Shown here: positions 59,752 through 64,000 of the stretch, piece by piece | Numbering within the stretch: the first letter of the stretch is position 1 | Layout: the number at the start of each line of letters is the position of its first letter | Source: Novosphingobium meiothermophilum | GTDB taxonomy: Bacteria > Pseudomonadota > Alphaproteobacteria > Sphingomonadales > Sphingomonadaceae | Assembly: GCF_003171715.1 (NCBI RefSeq) | Contig: NZ_QGHL01000005.1 | Span: forward strand, 1 to 64,000 | Reading direction: 5' to 3' | DNA: 64,000 nt | Translations under genes and position numbers: made by a program | The notes under the pieces: generated by a model | What the model saw: only the letters and a program-made list of their open reading frames with translations | Told to the model about the DNA's origin: nothing | Database searches by the model: none

Positions 59752-60576
59752 TCAGCCGATGCGACTGAACCGCACTGTTTCCATCTTGGGCATGGTCTTG
59801 TCGGCCCAGATGATCGTCTCCGTCATCGACTTGCCATCCTTGGCAACAGTATAGACGCGGGTGGCCACGGGCGTGCCGTGCTTGCCAAGAGTCATGACCA
59901 GCGTCTCTGGCGCGGGCTGACGCAGGGATACCGTATCGAATGCCGGAATATTGCCTGAGATCGGCACGGCCACGCCATCGAGCATCGCGGTGGAGCTCGC
60001 ATTCATGGTTCTGCCGTCGGGGGCAACGATGTCGACCCGCGTGCTCCAGCGCTGCTGTGGCAAGACGCTGAAGGTGATGGTGACGCTTCGCGGCCGCTCG
60101 TCAGCCGGAACGCGCGCGGTGTCCAGCGACCACGTGCCCACCAGCAGCGATGCAATGGCGGCTGCGGGGCCGGCAGCAGAGGTCGGTGCTTCTTCCGCCT
60201 GTTCAAGGCCGGTCGAAACCAGCGCGAGTGCGGCAGCAAGAGGGATCAGGGCAAGCATGGCAATTTTTCCTTTCGGCCAATGACGCACCGCTGTTGCGGG
60301 CTGCGCATCGGCCTCGCCCGGTTCTTTGGCCGCGGGAAGATCAGTTTTTCTGGGCCAGGTTTCCTGTCCTGCCACCAGCCGCGCAAGTTCCCGGCTGCTG
60401 CCAACGCCGGTCTTGCGCCGGGCATCGCGCAGCCGCTCGTTGATCGAAGCCTCGCTGCGGCCGAGCGTTGCCGCGATCGATTTGATCGTGTGCCCCGCGG
60501 TGAGCAGGCGCAGGACTTCGAGTTCCCTTTCACTCAGCTCTGCAATCGCTTGAGGGACTTGCTTGCCGACAGTCAT
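59752..60576 (-). CDS. Membrane-anchored LuxR-type HTH protein with a periplasmic domain
   Basis: 274 residues. The N-terminal HTH (about 12-66) is of the LuxR/GerE type: LSERELEVLRLLTAGHTIKSIAATLGRSEASINERLRDARRKTGV. A charged linker leads to one TM helix (about 104-122). The remaining about 145 residues are periplasmic and begin LLVGTWSLDTARVP, like small lipocalin-type domains found in sphingomonad and xanthomonad secreted proteins. The layout is that of ToxR-like one-component sensors, but with a LuxR-type HTH and no receiver domain. ATG 60576 begins at the conserved HTH; the upstream frame is not protein-like. Divergent from trmB. Confidence 0.83.
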   Translation of the reverse strand: MTVGKQVPQAIAELSERELEVLRLLTAGHTIKSIAATLGRSEASINERLRDARRKTGVGSSRELARLVAGQETWPRKTDLPAAKEPGEADAQPATAVRHWPKGKIAMLALIPLAAALALVSTGLEQAEEAPTSAAGPAAAIASLLVGTWSLDTARVPADERPRSVTITFSVLPQQRWSTRVDIVAPDGRTMNASSTAMLDGVAVPISGNIPAFDTVSLRQPAPETLVMTLGKHGTPVATRVYTVAKDGKSMTETIIWADKTMPKMETVRFSRIG

Positions 60577-60688
60577 GCCGTTGTGATCACCACAGCCAGC
60601 CCGCAGCGTCCAACCAATTTTCTTGTATCCGGGGTGTGAGGGCCGACCATGTTGACCGCTACGCGCGTGCCTGCCAAACGCCGCGGCC

Positions 60689-61420
60689 ATGACTGCGCAC
60701 AAACCAGGCGATCCCACCACGCTCAACCGGCTCTATGGCCGCGCCAAGGGCAAGCCCCTGCGGCAGGGCCAGCAGGCGCTGGTCGATGAGCTGCTGCCGC
60801 AGATTGCCGTGCCCGCCGAAGGGCCGGTCACTGCGCAGATCCTCTTCGGCGATGATCGCCCGCTGCACTTCGAGATCGGCTTCGGCGGGGGCGAGCACAT
60901 GGCCTTTCGCGCCGACATGCTGCCCGATCACGGCTTCATCGGCGCGGAACCCTTTCTCAATGGCGTGGCGCAGGCCCTGACCCACGTTTCCGGCGGCGTT
61001 CCTGACGGAAGCGGGGAAGCGCACCCGCCCATTGCCAACGTGCGCATCCATCATGGCGATGCACTGGACGTGCTGCGGCGCATTCCCGATGGCGCGCTGT
61101 CGTTTCTCTATCTGCTTCATCCCGATCCCTGGCCCAAGGCGCGCCATGCCAAGCGCCGGATGATGAACGATGGCCCGCTCGATCTGTTTGCCGCCAAGCT
61201 ACGGCCCGGCGGCGAGTTCCGGTTCGGCACCGATCACGCCATCTATCTGCGCCATGCGCTGATGGTGATGCGGCGCCACAAGCACCAGTTCGCATGGCTG
61301 GCCAGCGAAGCGAAGGACTTCCAGAAACGTCCCGGCGGCTGGCCGGAGACCCGCTATGAACACAAGGCGCGCACCGTCTACGGGCACGAGGTATGGTATT
61401 TCCGCTACCGGCGGCGCTGA
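60689..61420 (+). CDS. trmB: tRNA (guanine-N7-)-methyltransferase
   Basis: 243 residues. TrmB forms m7G46 in tRNA variable loops. The SAM-binding FEIGFGGGEHMAF, IGAEPFLNGVAQAL, and the catalytic-region LHPDPWPKARHAKRRMM are all present. The N-terminal LYGRAKGKPLRQGQ is a typical basic extension that touches tRNA. Ordinary length; stands alone between the LuxR-type gene and katG. Confidence 0.95.
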   Translation: MTAHKPGDPTTLNRLYGRAKGKPLRQGQQALVDELLPQIAVPAEGPVTAQILFGDDRPLHFEIGFGGGEHMAFRADMLPDHGFIGAEPFLNGVAQALTHVSGGVPDGSGEAHPPIANVRIHHGDALDVLRRIPDGALSFLYLLHPDPWPKARHAKRRMMNDGPLDLFAAKLRPGGEFRFGTDHAIYLRHALMVMRRHKHQFAWLASEAKDFQKRPGGWPETRYEHKARTVYGHEVWYFRYRRR

Positions 61421-61527
61421 TCGCGCTACATTGCCGGTTCTGCAACCTGCAATCGGTTGAAGCGATCATTGAGACCAGACTTATTGATTTGCGTCATGAA
61501 ACTTTATCGCTGATTGTGCACTGGTAA

Positions 61528-63732
<2,205 letters not shown>

Positions 63733-63740
63733 TCGCAATG

Positions 63741-63793
63741 CCCCTGACCGGCCGCGCGGGGACCATCGTCTCGCGGGCGAGTCCGGTCAGGGG
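63741..63793. terminator. Long inverted repeat between katG and the thioredoxin-like gene
   Basis: CCCCTGACCGG (63741-63751) and CCGGTCAGGGG (63783-63793) are perfect 11-base arms around a 31-base GC-rich loop that can pair further. It fills the convergent gap and overlaps the last codons of the minus-strand gene. There is no T run, so termination is plausible but not certain. Confidence 0.5.
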
Positions 63794-64000
63794 TGATGAC
63801 GGTCCGTATCGGAAATCGTGCGGATGCCGATATCAAGCTGCACCCGCGTGATTTCACCCATGTGGACTTGCCGAACGTTGCCACCTGCATCGACGAACAG
63901 CGTGGTCGGCAGGGCCTTGGCTCCGGCCCATGCGCCAAGCTGGCCGGAAGGATCGAGCATGACATGGCGCGGATCGAGCTGCTGGCGCCGGAGAAAGGCG
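63787..64000 (-). CDS. Thioredoxin-like (TlpA/ResA-type) protein, C-terminal part (partial)
   Basis: The last 70 codons of a leftward gene that runs off the right edge. The peptide contains VMLDPSGQLGAWAGAKALPTT, then LFVDAGGNVRQVHMGEI. The LPTTLFVD with cis-proline and the xxVGEI-type ending are characteristic of periplasmic TlpA/ResA thioredoxins, which reduce disulfides during cytochrome c or Cu-A maturation. The active-site CxxC would lie outside the window, so activity cannot be judged. The stop is TGA at 63787-63789. Confidence 0.75.
   Translation of the reverse strand, partial: AFLRRQQLDPRHVMLDPSGQLGAWAGAKALPTTLFVDAGGNVRQVHMGEITRVQLDIGIRTISDTDRHHP

Noticed and set aside
61484..61497. 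FNR-like TTGAT-ttgc-GTCAT upstream of katG
   Set aside because: One half-site is perfect but the other matches at only three positions; katG is more often OxyR-controlled and no OxyR site is clear.

Overview
The window is high-GC, densely coded chromosomal DNA of an alphaproteobacterium. It most resembles the Sphingomonadales (Novosphingobium, Sphingobium or Erythrobacter type); this placement is inference from gene content. Supporting genes are ctrA with GANTC sites in its promoter, a CDC48-type AAA ATPase, an HWE-type histidine kinase, a DUF4167 protein, the rpmH-rnpA-yidD-yidC-engB block and lptB-rpoN. No insertion sequence, prophage, CRISPR array or rRNA operon was seen. About 56 protein genes and one tRNA gene are supported. 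The first gene (etfA) and the last (a thioredoxin-like protein) run off the ends.

Layout. 1-6060: end of etfA, a candidate small RNA, a ketone-body CoA-transferase operon (scoA, lipoprotein, scoB, GST) with a divergent LysR regulator, a HAD hydrolase and a universal stress protein behind an FNR-like box. 6061-10311: a second copy of the candidate small RNA, CDC48 ATPase and a CHASE3-type histidine kinase. 10555-13972: rpmH, rnpA, yidD, yidC, engB and tRNA-Lys. 14046-20759: folK/aguB, a secreted methyltransferase-like protein, msrA, dapE with a second GST, a nuclease and a Ca2+/Na+ exchanger. 20826-24804: nrdA and nrdB with two small genes between them, behind a probable NrdR-controlled promoter. 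25345-32512: a GlsB-type protein, comM, a secreted ClpP-like protein, polA, a tiny lipoprotein and a class A beta-lactamase-like enzyme. 32749-46342: an APH-like kinase with an acyl-CoA dehydrogenase, a GH24 lysozyme, metK, lnt, DUF4167, prmC-prfA, hisS, an M61 peptidase and ppa. 46410-50822: pmbA, a membrane protein, lptB and rpoN. 50839-58475: a redox gene cluster. 58819-64000: ctrA, a membrane-bound LuxR-type regulator, trmB, katG and a thioredoxin-like gene.

The most unusual part is the leftward cluster at 50839-57162. It encodes, in order, an 858-residue fusion of a pyridine-nucleotide flavoprotein, two cyclic-nucleotide-binding domains and a 16-cysteine ferredoxin; a di-heme-type cytochrome b; a protein with an FHA-like domain, one membrane helix and ten CxxCH heme sites; and a CpdA-type phosphoesterase. 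A CcmI/NrfG-like TPR protein is divergent to it. Together they read as an electron path from NAD(P)H across the inner membrane into a periplasmic multiheme wire, gated by a cyclic nucleotide, with a possible cyclic-nucleotide hydrolase in the same transcript. The function is inference.

Other items of note are a pair of small RNA candidates with the same core and a C-rich anti-Shine-Dalgarno stretch, a folK gene that appears to start at CTG, a 46-residue gene behind nrdA, and several strong operator-like palindromes (metK, the acyl-CoA dehydrogenase operon, the sco operon).
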